Below are positions 11,665 through 20,815 of a stretch of 64,000 nucleotides of DNA, one piece after another. Position numbers and translations under genes: made by a program. The stretch's first letter is position 1. Each line of letters opens with the position of its first letter. Source of the DNA: Neopestalotiopsis rosae (Eukaryota > Ascomycota > Sordariomycetes > Amphisphaeriales > Sporocadaceae); the NCBI GenBank assembly GCA_023078685.1, contig JALGAS010000006.1, positions 4,154,001 through 4,218,000 on the forward strand, given 5' to 3'. Under the pieces are notes generated by a model. That model worked only from the letters and a program-made list of their open reading frames with translations, did no database searches and was not told the origin of the DNA.

Positions 11665-12032
11665 TTGCCAGGCGGTGGTATCGCATACTGAATAAGACAT
11701 AATTCACTGCTTGGATAGCTACATAGGAACGTAGGTACATGTAGGTACCTAGTGTGGCGGTCCCCGTAGTAGTGATTTGCCCTGTGGCACTGCTAGAATT
11801 CAGTGCATGCACCCACGTTTTAGCGCTTCCCGCTCACTCGAATATGTTTTCTACGTCAATTTTATCGAGACATGCAGCTTGTTCTTTACTGCTGAATTGG
11901 ATTCTATATTGCGCATTTGTGACTTTGATCTGCCCGACCGGAACGAATTGAAGATTAAATGCAGTAATCAACTGACATTGCGCGTGGTGTCGAGATTCGT
12001 CGTGAAATGGAGATACGTATATGTGGTTTTAC
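11665..12032. other. Convergent intergenic with GGTAC-rich palindromic motif
   Basis: This is the 3' space between the convergent peroxiredoxin and KstD-like genes. At 11726-11752 the sequence repeats GTAGGTAC around an ACATGT centre and ends in GGTACCTA. No gene is seen. Confidence 0.5.
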
Positions 12033-13862
12033 CTACTCCTTAGCACAATCAGTGGCTGCAATGTATGCAAAAGTCAGCCCAGGCCCCAGTGTCGCCCCGG
12101 CGCCAGCGTAGCTTCTGCCCATGACACTCGCTGACGAATTGCCGACAGCATAGAGGCCTGGAATCGTCTCGTAACCACCACTACGGGTCACTCTCAACGC
12201 TCTGGCTCGTTCATCTGTCAAAACACCCCCCTTTGTTCCCAGATCGCCTGGCCATATCCTGGCTGCATAGAAAGGCTCCTTTTCAATCTTGCCGAGGTTT
12301 CGATTCGGCGAATACGAGGGATCGCCCAAGAAGTAGTCATAGACACTGCTGCCTCGGGCAAAGTCCTGGTCAACTCCAGCATCCACGAAACCATTGAACC
12401 GCCCGACGGTCTCTGTCAGACCAGCAGCACTGATACCAATCTTGGCAGCGAGTTCTTCCAACGTGTTCGCCTTGGTAATGAAGCCAGATTTGATAGCCTC
12501 TTCTGGGATCTCAGCGCCTGGCATATATCGGCCGGCAAACAGATAGCGCTTTCTGTGCGTCGAGTCCAGAATGAGGTATGCAGGTATGGTATCAATGGTC
12601 TCATGCCGCTTCAGTATGGCTGTCCCCATGGAGTTGTAGTTCTGCGACTCATTGGCGAAGCGCTTGCCTTCCTTGTCGACAATGATGGAGTGAGGAAGGC
12701 CGCGGTCATACAAACTCCAAATGCCGTTCTTGGTGACGGGGTCCCAAAGGGCCGCACCCCACCATGCGGAATCCATGAGTGCAGTGGCCGCGCCAATGTG
12801 CATGGCGGCGGTGATGGGCTCTCCCATGTCCGTTGGGCAGGTCGAGGTCCAGTCGGTCGTTATGCCGGGCTGCTGGAACTTCTTTCGCATCTCGTCGTTT
12901 CGGGCAAAGCCGCCGGCTGCGAGAATAACACCGTGGGATGCCTCTACCGTAATGGGCTCTCCTTCACGCTCAATGACCGCTCCCGTCACGCGACCGTCCT
13001 TGACTGTGAGTTCCTTCATGGGTGCCTGCGTCAGAATGGGAGTGCCTGCTTGCACATTTAGGTAGATGAGCTGGCTGATCATGGACACGCCGAGAGTGAT
13101 GGGTTCGCTGCCAAACAGTCTGTTCCAGTAGGGCCGAACGGCGAATATCTTGGCTGCTGTCCACATGCCATCTGCTGAGCATTTGGCGCGCACAATCTTC
13201 GAAAGCTCATATGTAAAGAGTGGCATCGGAGGGCGTACCGGGTTGATGTTGAGCTTGTTCTTCCACGGCCCAATCAGATTAATGTCAAAGATATTGGCCT
13301 CGATTGTCCGCCCGCCTACTTGCGCACCATCATTGTACGGAAAATAATCTGGGTATGCCGGCGTAGGAGTCCAGCGGTAGCCCTGATCTTCAAGCCACTT
13401 GACCATCTTGGGCCCGTTTTCCAGGAACGCAGTCTTGCGCTCGGGCGACGATGCCGGCCCGACGTCCTTGGTGATGGTTTCCATGTACGTTCGTGCTTTT
13501 TCTACACTATCCCTCTGATCTGCGTGAATGTGCGAGTTTGGAATCCAGCAACCAGATCCCGAGTAGCAGGAAGTGCCACCAATCTTGTCGCTCTTCTCGA
13601 CAACCAGCGCAGAGAGCCCGAGTGATTTTGCTCGCAAGGCAGCCGTCAAAGCAGCGCCCCCCGAGCCGACCACAAGGACATCCGTCTTGATGATGCCATC
13701 ACCAGCTGCCGAGACAAGTTTGGCATTTGAAGCCGGGTCGTCTCGAAGGCGTTTACTTTGTCGGGAGCTTCTGATTGATAGTATCACAGCTCCGGACACG
13801 CCTGCAAATGCCAGACCTGCTCGGACGCCTCTTTTCCGTAGCAGAGAAGTCGATTGCGACAT
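12033..13862 (-). CDS. 3-ketosteroid delta1-dehydrogenase-like FAD oxidoreductase, 609 aa
   Basis: Intronless flavoprotein of the succinate dehydrogenase/fumarate reductase flavoprotein superfamily, closest in motifs to 3-ketosteroid delta1-dehydrogenases (KstD). KstD enzymes introduce a 1,2 double bond into the steroid A ring; the helvolic-acid enzyme HelE is a fungal member. An N-terminal hydrophobic segment (about residues 14-29) flanked by Arg suggests membrane anchoring. The FAD motif VVGSGGAALTAA follows near residue 64, then the VVEK.. strand end and IGGTSCYSGSG. The C-terminal motif SYAGAGATLGPGLTF keeps the Tyr-x-Gly-x-Gly pattern that in KstD supplies the catalytic Tyr and oxyanion Gly. 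ATG at 13862 gives family-typical length. No oxidosqualene cyclase is in the window, so a complete fusidane cluster is not present here. Confidence 0.85.
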   Translation of the reverse strand: MSQSTSLLRKRGVRAGLAFAGVSGAVILSIRSSRQSKRLRDDPASNAKLVSAAGDGIIKTDVLVVGSGGAALTAALRAKSLGLSALVVEKSDKIGGTSCYSGSGCWIPNSHIHADQRDSVEKARTYMETITKDVGPASSPERKTAFLENGPKMVKWLEDQGYRWTPTPAYPDYFPYNDGAQVGGRTIEANIFDINLIGPWKNKLNINPVRPPMPLFTYELSKIVRAKCSADGMWTAAKIFAVRPYWNRLFGSEPITLGVSMISQLIYLNVQAGTPILTQAPMKELTVKDGRVTGAVIEREGEPITVEASHGVILAAGGFARNDEMRKKFQQPGITTDWTSTCPTDMGEPITAAMHIGAATALMDSAWWGAALWDPVTKNGIWSLYDRGLPHSIIVDKEGKRFANESQNYNSMGTAILKRHETIDTIPAYLILDSTHRKRYLFAGRYMPGAEIPEEAIKSGFITKANTLEELAAKIGISAAGLTETVGRFNGFVDAGVDQDFARGSSVYDYFLGDPSYSPNRNLGKIEKEPFYAARIWPGDLGTKGGVLTDERARALRVTRSGGYETIPGLYAVGNSSASVMGRSYAGAGATLGPGLTFAYIAATDCAKE

Positions 13863-14988
13863 TGCTTATTTGGCACGATTGACGAGTTATGGAAAGCTGC
13901 GCACACTGGCGGATCTCCTACAATACCAACGAAAGGAAGCCCTACCAGCGGCATCTTTCACTCACTTTTAATTAACCTACATGTAAATCTTCGGAAATTT
14001 CTAGCCATGGTCTATTGTCAACGTCCATTTCTGGGTTGTCAGTTAGACGGCTAACCCGGGTAATAATATCCAACGGCTGCTCCGCGTGCCCCGCAGCTCC
14101 GATCCTGACACGGCCGAGGTCGCCAACCGTGGCGCATGCTGGCACTATTGGAGTCCGGATCGGTATGTGATATTTACAATGACACAAATTGAACAATCTG
14201 ATTGTTTATAGTTTCGTGCCTAGGTCCTGACCCAATCGCGCTTGAGCGCGGCGATAGTGAGGGGGTAAACCGACTGAGTGCGAGCCGCGTCGTATGTACA
14301 AGCCGTTCTTTGGGAAGCCTCACAACAAGTGCTTATGATCGCATTTATGCTAAATCCATGAAACAAAGTTACTTTGCTTTTGGTAACCATCAAGTATTCT
14401 AAGCTCTAGTGCATCTTTCGTTTCTCAACTCAATGCACGAATGCCTCTGGCGAATCGCAGCAATGCATAGCTACGCCGAGTGCATAATTTCGACGCCTAG
14501 GATTATAATGATCGTGGCTGAGCTGAAACAATTAAACTTTGTCCACTCAAAGGATGATTAGTCTCGTTGATAGTTGCCTTGATTGGTCAGTGCCAAGTCT
14601 TGTCACCTTGGTTCCCGGTCACAGGATGATGACAGGATTCGTTTTTAATTTTGCTCACTGCTTAGTGGAGACCGTATTTGCAATGCACCTTATAGAAGTC
14701 TCTTTGAATTCTCTGGTGCTTGTGACCATTTTGATGGGTAGGATGTTGCGAGCTTACTCCCTATCCCGTATCATTTGTACGTCGCCCATGGAGATGTCTC
14801 AGGCCCTGCTAATGATTCATCTCGAATCACAATCGAAGTTCTGGGAGTGACATACGAAGAGTCGGAATGGAATGAATGGTGCGTGGGCCGTGCTCGGAGT
14901 ATAAGTTCGTACTTGGGCCCAAATATGTTGCAAGCGATCTCTAAGCTACGATTAGGCTCATCATCTTCACGCCATCAATACCTGCAAG
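13863..14988. other. Divergent intergenic, KstD-like and GH114 promoters
   Basis: About 1.1 kb between the minus-strand flavoprotein and plus-strand GH114 genes. Short frames only; none recognised. GC-rich near 14060-14130, AT-richer to the right. It should carry both promoters. Confidence 0.4.
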
Positions 14989-16061
14989 ATGGTCTCGACA
15001 AGCTTTTCCTCAGTCATCGCTGTTTCACTCTCCTATGCTGTACTAGGGGCAAATGTACAAACGCAGACAAGAGCAGCACCAGTCCCTACGCCAAGTTTCT
15101 TTGTACCAGGAGTTAAATGGCAGATCGAAATCGACACTGCCCTTGACACAGAAGGCGCAAGACCCATTGTTCCGACCGATGCCAAGGTCTGGGATGTCAA
15201 CCTCTACGATGAGACTGACAAGGACACTGCTGAGAATCCACCCGACGAGAATGGAATCGCCAGATTGAGGGTAAGCTATTGCGCCCAAAGAATTTGGCTG
15301 GAAACGGGGTGTCAGCTAACACGTAATTATAGGCAGCCCAAGGTCAGACAATCTTTGTCATTTGCTACTTCAACGCTGGCGGAGTAGAGCCGGCAGACGA
15401 GGAAAACCCTTCCACGCTCCCCGAGAACGTCATACTTGGGGACATTCCCAACTGGCCAGGCGAGCACTACCTCGACATCACCAGCGATGTGGTCCTCAAC
15501 TTCTCCAAGGCCATCATCGACCGCGGCGTGGCCGGGGGCTGCGACGCCTTTGACCCGGACAATATTGACGGCTATCAAGAGCCCAGCCTGGTCCAGCGCA
15601 AGAGCGATGGCTACGTGCTCAACGAGACGGACTACTACAATTACGTCAAGGCGATTTCGGACTATGCGCACTCCAATGGCAAGCTCATTGGGCAAAAGAA
15701 CGCGCCAGAGCTGCTTGATTTTATGGCTTCCGACGGGACTCGTCGCGGGCTGCTCAGGGACGGAATCACCGACTTTGCCGTGACGGAGAGCTGTTCGGGC
15801 AAGAATGGCGAAGCACCGTGGTGCCAGGTCATGGCCGGCTATGTCCAAGCCAACAAGCCCGTCTTTCAGATTGAGTATCCCAGTGAGTGGGATGGAAGCT
15901 GCTCCCCCACAGCGCTTGCGGACACGACCAAGTATTGCAATGCAACTGGCGCGACTGTATTTAGCACCATTCTGAAGCTGGATGGGGACGAGTGTGGCTT
16001 GGATGGGTATACTCAGTATTGTGGTACTACAGAGCTGGTCATTACCCCTACAGAGACATGA
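14989..16061 (+). CDS. Secreted GH114 endo-alpha-1,4-galactosaminidase-like protein, 336 aa
   Basis: Predicted extracellular glycosidase of family GH114, whose fungal member Ega3 cuts galactosamine-containing exopolysaccharide (galactosaminogalactan). Exons are 14989-15270 and 15333-16061. A signal peptide is visible (hydrophobic stretch SSVIAVSLSYAVLGA, about residues 7-21). Domain landmarks in order: KVWDVNLYDET, IFVICYFNAGGVE, NWPGEHYLDITS, CDAFDPDNIDGY (conserved acidic cluster with a likely catalytic Asp), LIGQKNAPELLDF, FAVTESCSGKNGE, and KPVFQIEYPSEW (likely catalytic Glu). Even cysteines and several NxT sites fit secretion. Role is probably remodelling or degrading galactosaminoglycan of its own or a competitor's biofilm; the substrate is inferred from the family. 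Isolated on the plus strand with intergenic space on both sides. Confidence 0.87.
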
Positions 16062-16807
16062 GACAGCGAACTCAGTGTTGAGTGGTTGGTGGCAGACTGT
16101 TAGTTCGTAGCTCTTTAAGAGTGTCAAATGACTGTCTGAGAATATTGAGCCGGTTATCTTGTTCTTTTCAGTTTTACGAACACCTTTGACATTCCTTTAC
16201 TTCATGGCTCTCGTTCTATCGCACTGTTATCGCAAGTAAGATCACCATGACTCAATCGCATGATCTGCTGCCGGTGGCAGCCAAAACTGCAATGGTATCT
16301 CAAGTAATCGAGAAGACGTTGGCAATATGACAGTCATCAATGAATGAACAAGGACCGCTTGATTCTGTGCGCTGCCCGGGTTCTGACCGGGAGGACGGTT
16401 GTAAGTGGAGTTGCACTATAATCTGGTGAGGCTTGGCACAATTTATGAGAGCACGCCTTTGGGGCGAGATCATGGCGCTGTACGACTACAAATAGCTTTT
16501 GGGTCAAGTTTAGGCACAATTTATTTGCTGCTATTTAATTAGCTTCTATTGTCTTGAACGACGGTGTCGCAATTGCTGCATTGTTCCCGAGGGTCCCTTG
16601 ACTATAGCAGCTGACTCCCGACTGACGATTTCGGATCGGTGCCGCCTCGGCGAAAATTGTCTCCACTGTCAAATTTCTCATACTACTACTACCCGGGGGA
16701 CGCTTTATTTGTGGCCGTATAAGATCTAGAATCATCGAATTTGACCTTGAACTCGGCTCGTGTTCAACAATACTCCGGGATATCCAAATTCGCCTCATAA
16801 TTCTATA
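16062..16807. other. Intergenic / FMO promoter
   Basis: No gene is recognised. A ctactactacccggggg element lies near 16681-16698, and the AT content rises toward 16530. It should contain the GH114 terminator and the FMO promoter. Confidence 0.4.
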
Positions 16808-18462
16808 ATGCCTCTGTCAAATTTCAAACGCCGTGTGGCCGTGATAGGAGCCGGACCGGCAGGTGCCATAACCACAGATGCTTTGGTGAAGGAGCAATGT
16901 TTTGACACAATTCGAGTCTTTGAAAGGCAAGATGTAGCAGGTGGTACATGGTGCGTAAAATAAAGATCCATTATCTGGACGCCAGACTTACAGAATACTT
17001 TCACAGGGTCTTGTCATCTGACCCAGCTCCACGAATTCCTAGTCTGCGGGACCTGTTGCAGCAACGTGCAGATGATCCCGTGACGATACCGTCTCAGTTC
17101 CCTTGCAAAGCACCAAGGATTGATGATCCTTCACGGCGGTATACTGACACGGCTGCCTATGAGAATCTATACAGTAACGTTCCGCCTGACATTATGGGTT
17201 TTACGCAAGAACCCATCCCGGCTGTCATCTCAGACCGTGACCACGCGCAGTGGGGTCCAGACTCACCGTTTCGACACAGAGAGGTGATGCGCCAGTGGGT
17301 GGAGGACATCTTCACTCGTGGAAATCACACCGACCTCGTCAGCTACGGTACGGCCGTGGAGCTGGCAGAGTACGTAGACGACGAATGGATCTTGGCGCTG
17401 AGAAAGGGGTCGTCGTGTGATGACAAAGAAGCGACCGACTTCTGGTGGCAGGAGAGATTTGATGCAGTTGTCGTGGCTACGGGTCACTATTATCTGCCGC
17501 ACATTCCCAAGATTCCCGGGATGCTCGAGTACGATGCCAAGTTTCCTGGGAGGGTCCAACATAGCAAGCACTTTCGCAATGCCGAAGACTTTCGTGCCAA
17601 GGTTGGTTTTTCATGTTTCAAAATATGGACAACGAATCTGTTAACATTGGATTCCAGAAAGTGGTAGTCGTAGGAGGGTCGGTTTCCGCCTTTGATGCTC
17701 TCCACGATATTCGAAAAGTGGCAAAGCTGCCAGTTATATCAGCCTTGCGCAACCCAGCTGGGGCGTATGGAACCGCGCCGTTTCTGCACCCGCAAATTGA
17801 CAATCGATCGCAAATCGCATCCTTTGAAGCCGAGTCGGGACGTGTCAACTTTGCTGATGGCTCGTCGGCAGATGACGTGGATGTTGTCTTGTTTGCCACG
17901 GGATACGACTTTAGCTTTCCCTTCTTGCCGGGCATCAAATCTGTCAACAATAGGATTCCTGGACTGTATCAGCACGTCTTCAAAAGTGACAATTCCAGCC
18001 TAGCATTTGTTGGAATGGTGAGTATCGATAACCCTTTCCCTCCCGTCTCACTTCACATATGAGGATTCTTTCTAACTGGATCAATCGATCGTCCAGGTCA
18101 CAGGAGGCTTCGGCATCAGGATCTTCGAGTGGCAAGCCGTGGCCGTCGCCCGCGTCCTGGCCGGCCGCGCCGATCTTCCGCCGCAGGAGTGGATGGAGGA
18201 GTGGGATGCATACAGGGTGGCCACGCGCGGCGACGGCGGTGCCTTTTGGACCCTCGCGCCCGACTTTGAGGACTACTTTGAGACGTACAGGGCCATTGCG
18301 GGAAATCCTGCGCGCGGGACTCTCGGGCGCGTGTTGCCCAGGTACGACCCTGCGTGGGCGGCGACGTTTTGGGATTTTGTCAAGGCTCGCATTGAGCGTT
18401 GGGAGGAGGATGCAAAGCTCGCGGAGATTGGCCAGATAGATGGCACGAATGACAAGATCTAG
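16808..18462 (+). CDS. Flavin-containing monooxygenase (FMO/BVMO-like), 487 aa
   Basis: Predicted NADPH- and FAD-dependent monooxygenase inserting oxygen at N, S or a ketone carbon. Exons are 16808-16950, 17007-17601, 17658-18017 and 18097-18462; phases close. Motifs: FAD-binding GAGPAG at residues 14-19, GGTW directly at the first splice junction, the FMO/BVMO-type FPGRVQHSKHF, second dinucleotide site VVVVGGSVSA (one Gly replaced compared with GxGxSG), and FATGYDFSFPFL. The motif form is nearer N-hydroxylating/FMO enzymes than classic type I BVMOs. No membrane anchor. It converges on the Dal5-type transporter with only 60 bp between stops, and a Zn2Cys6 regulator lies beyond that, an arrangement typical of small catabolic or metabolite clusters. 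Substrate unknown. Confidence 0.88.
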
Positions 18463-18522
18463 ACTTCAATTCTCATGAAATGACATGTATTGTGTTCTCT
18501 GGCTGGCTTCTTTATTCCCGCT

Positions 18523-19995
18523 TCAGTAAGCGTACACAAAATGGATATTCTCGCGATCAGTCACGTCGAGCTTCCCTGGCTCATCCATGGCCACTGTATC
18601 AAATTGCGAAACTCCGACGCGTTCTGATGCACGGCTCTTGTTGAGCCACAATATAACACCCCAATATGCGATCCCACAGCAGGCCATGATGATGTAGCAA
18701 ACGAGCATGGCAAAAATACCAAGTTCATAAGTAGGCGACTGGTCCGATCGGAAGAACTGAGGGCCTACGATATTGCCCACGGCGTAAGCTACCGCCATGG
18801 ACGAGCTCACAAATGCCTTTTTGGTCTTTCCGCTGGTGTTGGCAGTGGCGAGCGCAAGTGCCATGACCCAGGAAACGTTGTAGAACCCCATGAGATAGAC
18901 GCCAGCAAGAGCGGTCCCACGTTGCGTGCTGTGATCGACCAGATGAATCATCAAGGCGCCAGCCAGAGCAGGCAGACACGAGAATACCCAGATCAAGCAG
19001 CGAATGTTGGGAAGGTACAAGACTAGGATGGACAGCGTGGATTGCGCAATGAAGGCGACTGTTGCCTGCGGTGTGGCGAGGAGCGTGGTACGCTGCGCCG
19101 AGAATCCAAAACCGGAAATGACCAGAGGATTAAAATTTGTTACTCCTGCATTGGTGATGGATTGAGCAACGGCGAAAGTGAGAAGAATCCAGTATTCTGG
19201 CGACCAGAGGGCCTCCCCGCATTGAGCAAAGGAGAACCTGATGGAGTCGGAAACTTGCTGGTTTTCCTTGAGACGAGCCTCGGCTTGGACCTTTTCGGCG
19301 GCGTTGAGAAACCAGGCTCGGGATGGCTTGTCAGGTAAGAAAAATGTTGAGAGAGTACCAACCACAACGGTGATAGACCCATAGATCAAGAACATGATCT
19401 TCCAAGACTCCAAGGGAGAGTCGAGCGTCGCGATGCCGTATGCGCAAATGCCGCCAAAGATTCCTGCAAAGGTATTGTACCAGAAAGCTGTCCGTAGCGG
19501 CTGCTCGCTTCGCTTGTACCACGCCGCTGATAGATTCATGAAGCTCGGGAGAATCGATGCTTCAAATACTCCCAGGAAGAATCGCACCGTGGCCAAGCCT
19601 CCAAAGTCGTGGCATGCTGCCATGCACATGAGACACAATCCCCAGCCTGCCGTGGAGATGCCGACGAGCTGGCCAACTGGCATGCGCGTCACGAGAAATG
19701 CAGACAGTGGGAGTGCTGACAGGTATCCAAAGTAGAATATGGAGCCGAGCCAAGAGTATTGTTGTCCGACGAGGTTGGTGTCTGTTCGCAGACCCAGGAT
19801 AGCCGAGTAGGCTAGGGAATTCTTATCGAGAAACTCTAGTGTTGCAATTGCCACGAGTTGAACGAGTATGACAGCGTCAGTCTTTATAATGATTCTTCTG
19901 TCCATCTTCTGGATCATGTTGACATCAATCTCGCTCATGCTTGGCTCGCCAACGGCCTTTGGGTAGTTCATCTCGGTACGATCAAGTTGCTCCAT
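18523..19995 (-). CDS. MFS transporter, Dal5/anion:cation symporter type, 490 aa
   Basis: Predicted 12-helix plasma-membrane importer of organic anions (the allantoate, nicotinate, pantothenate and biotin permease group). Intronless. The ATG at 19995 (MEQLDRTEM) is chosen because the frame upstream has no earlier ATG. Helix 1 begins near ILVQLVAIATLEFLDKNSL; the family signature continues with YSAILGLRTDTNLVGQQYSW and FYFGYLSALP. RFFLGVFEASILPSFMNLSAAWYKRSEQ is the family form of the loop 4-5 motif; GGICAYGIATL and a large central cytosolic loop follow. Both termini are cytosolic and polar. It is divergent from the Zn2Cys6 gene at 20816 across 820 bp, so joint control is plausible. Uptake of a carboxylate or ureide substrate for the nearby enzymes is inference. 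Confidence 0.9.
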   Translation of the reverse strand: MEQLDRTEMNYPKAVGEPSMSEIDVNMIQKMDRRIIIKTDAVILVQLVAIATLEFLDKNSLAYSAILGLRTDTNLVGQQYSWLGSIFYFGYLSALPLSAFLVTRMPVGQLVGISTAGWGLCLMCMAACHDFGGLATVRFFLGVFEASILPSFMNLSAAWYKRSEQPLRTAFWYNTFAGIFGGICAYGIATLDSPLESWKIMFLIYGSITVVVGTLSTFFLPDKPSRAWFLNAAEKVQAEARLKENQQVSDSIRFSFAQCGEALWSPEYWILLTFAVAQSITNAGVTNFNPLVISGFGFSAQRTTLLATPQATVAFIAQSTLSILVLYLPNIRCLIWVFSCLPALAGALMIHLVDHSTQRGTALAGVYLMGFYNVSWVMALALATANTSGKTKKAFVSSSMAVAYAVGNIVGPQFFRSDQSPTYELGIFAMLVCYIIMACCGIAYWGVILWLNKSRASERVGVSQFDTVAMDEPGKLDVTDRENIHFVYAY

Positions 19996-20815
19996 TGTGT
20001 GCAATTAAAGATGGCTCATGCAAAGACTGAGGCGTATGAAACAACCGCCCTACAAACGGACTGAGCAAGACTGGCTGGTCGATTGCATCTTCGGTGCTAT
20101 ATAAGAAGATAACCATCTCGACTGATAGAGGCAGGGAATGATCAGGAGTAGAGGGCGGTTTGACGAGCCGCTTGATAGGCGACGGGACGGAGGCTCATCC
20201 GCCGCTGCGATACCTTGTCACGTCATTTCCAAGTGCCCCCAAATACGGTATGGGCGATGTCGTGCTTGGCGCTAAGTGGCCCAAAGTCGTTGTGTTCTTA
20301 GGGTGTTTAACCACTGATTCAGACAATTATCCCTGCTACCTAGCGGTTTATGAGTTTGGGGTATGTCCAGACTTACAATCTTACAGAAAGCTTTTTCGTG
20401 CCGATGAATGAGAATCACTACTGATTAAGCTGTGATGATCATCAATTGACAAATTTTAGGGTCGTAGGAATTTGAAAGACATCGTGACGATAGCACCATT
20501 GGATCAATTGGCACTGATTAGGCTCAAGTCATGCCTATTAAATTGTTGCGCCTAATCGTTATACCTCGCGTAGGTCGTTGCGACGTGAATGGAGCACTGA
20601 GACAGTGCAAGAATGGCGCTAGAAGCCACTGAGACGATACCGCTAAAGTGGAATTACACGTGACGCTACAGGCAGCTTAGGCCTACCAGAAGCTGCGGTG
20701 CTTCTGGGCTCTGTGTAATCCACCTTCACTCCATTCAATCCAAAGCTGTAATATCCTCGCTACTGATCCTGTATGTCTTGAACTTTGCTCAGTCTCTGAG
20801 CTTGATGCATTTATC
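19996..20815. other. Divergent promoter region, transporter / Zn2Cys6 regulator
   Basis: Shared 820-bp upstream region. It contains a perfect CGG-N8-CCG inverted half-site pair at 20188-20201 and another CCG near 20168. Such CGG triplets are the usual binding elements of Zn2Cys6 proteins. No gene is seen. Confidence 0.5.
20188..20201. promoter_or_regulatory. CGG-N8-CCG, candidate Zn2Cys6 binding site
   Basis: The 14-bp sequence has CGG and CCG triplets separated by 8 bp, 187 bp upstream of the transporter start and 615 bp upstream of the regulator start. Inverted CGG half-sites are the classic Zn2Cys6 dimer target. A chance occurrence cannot be excluded from one copy. Confidence 0.35.

Noticed and set aside
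12555..13061. 168-aa plus-strand frame inside the KstD-like gene
   Set aside because: Composition of a shadow frame; the 609-aa minus-strand flavoprotein spans it with conserved motifs.
15327..16127. 266-aa frame antisense to the GH114 gene
   Set aside because: Mirror frame of a conserved coding exon with no features of its own.
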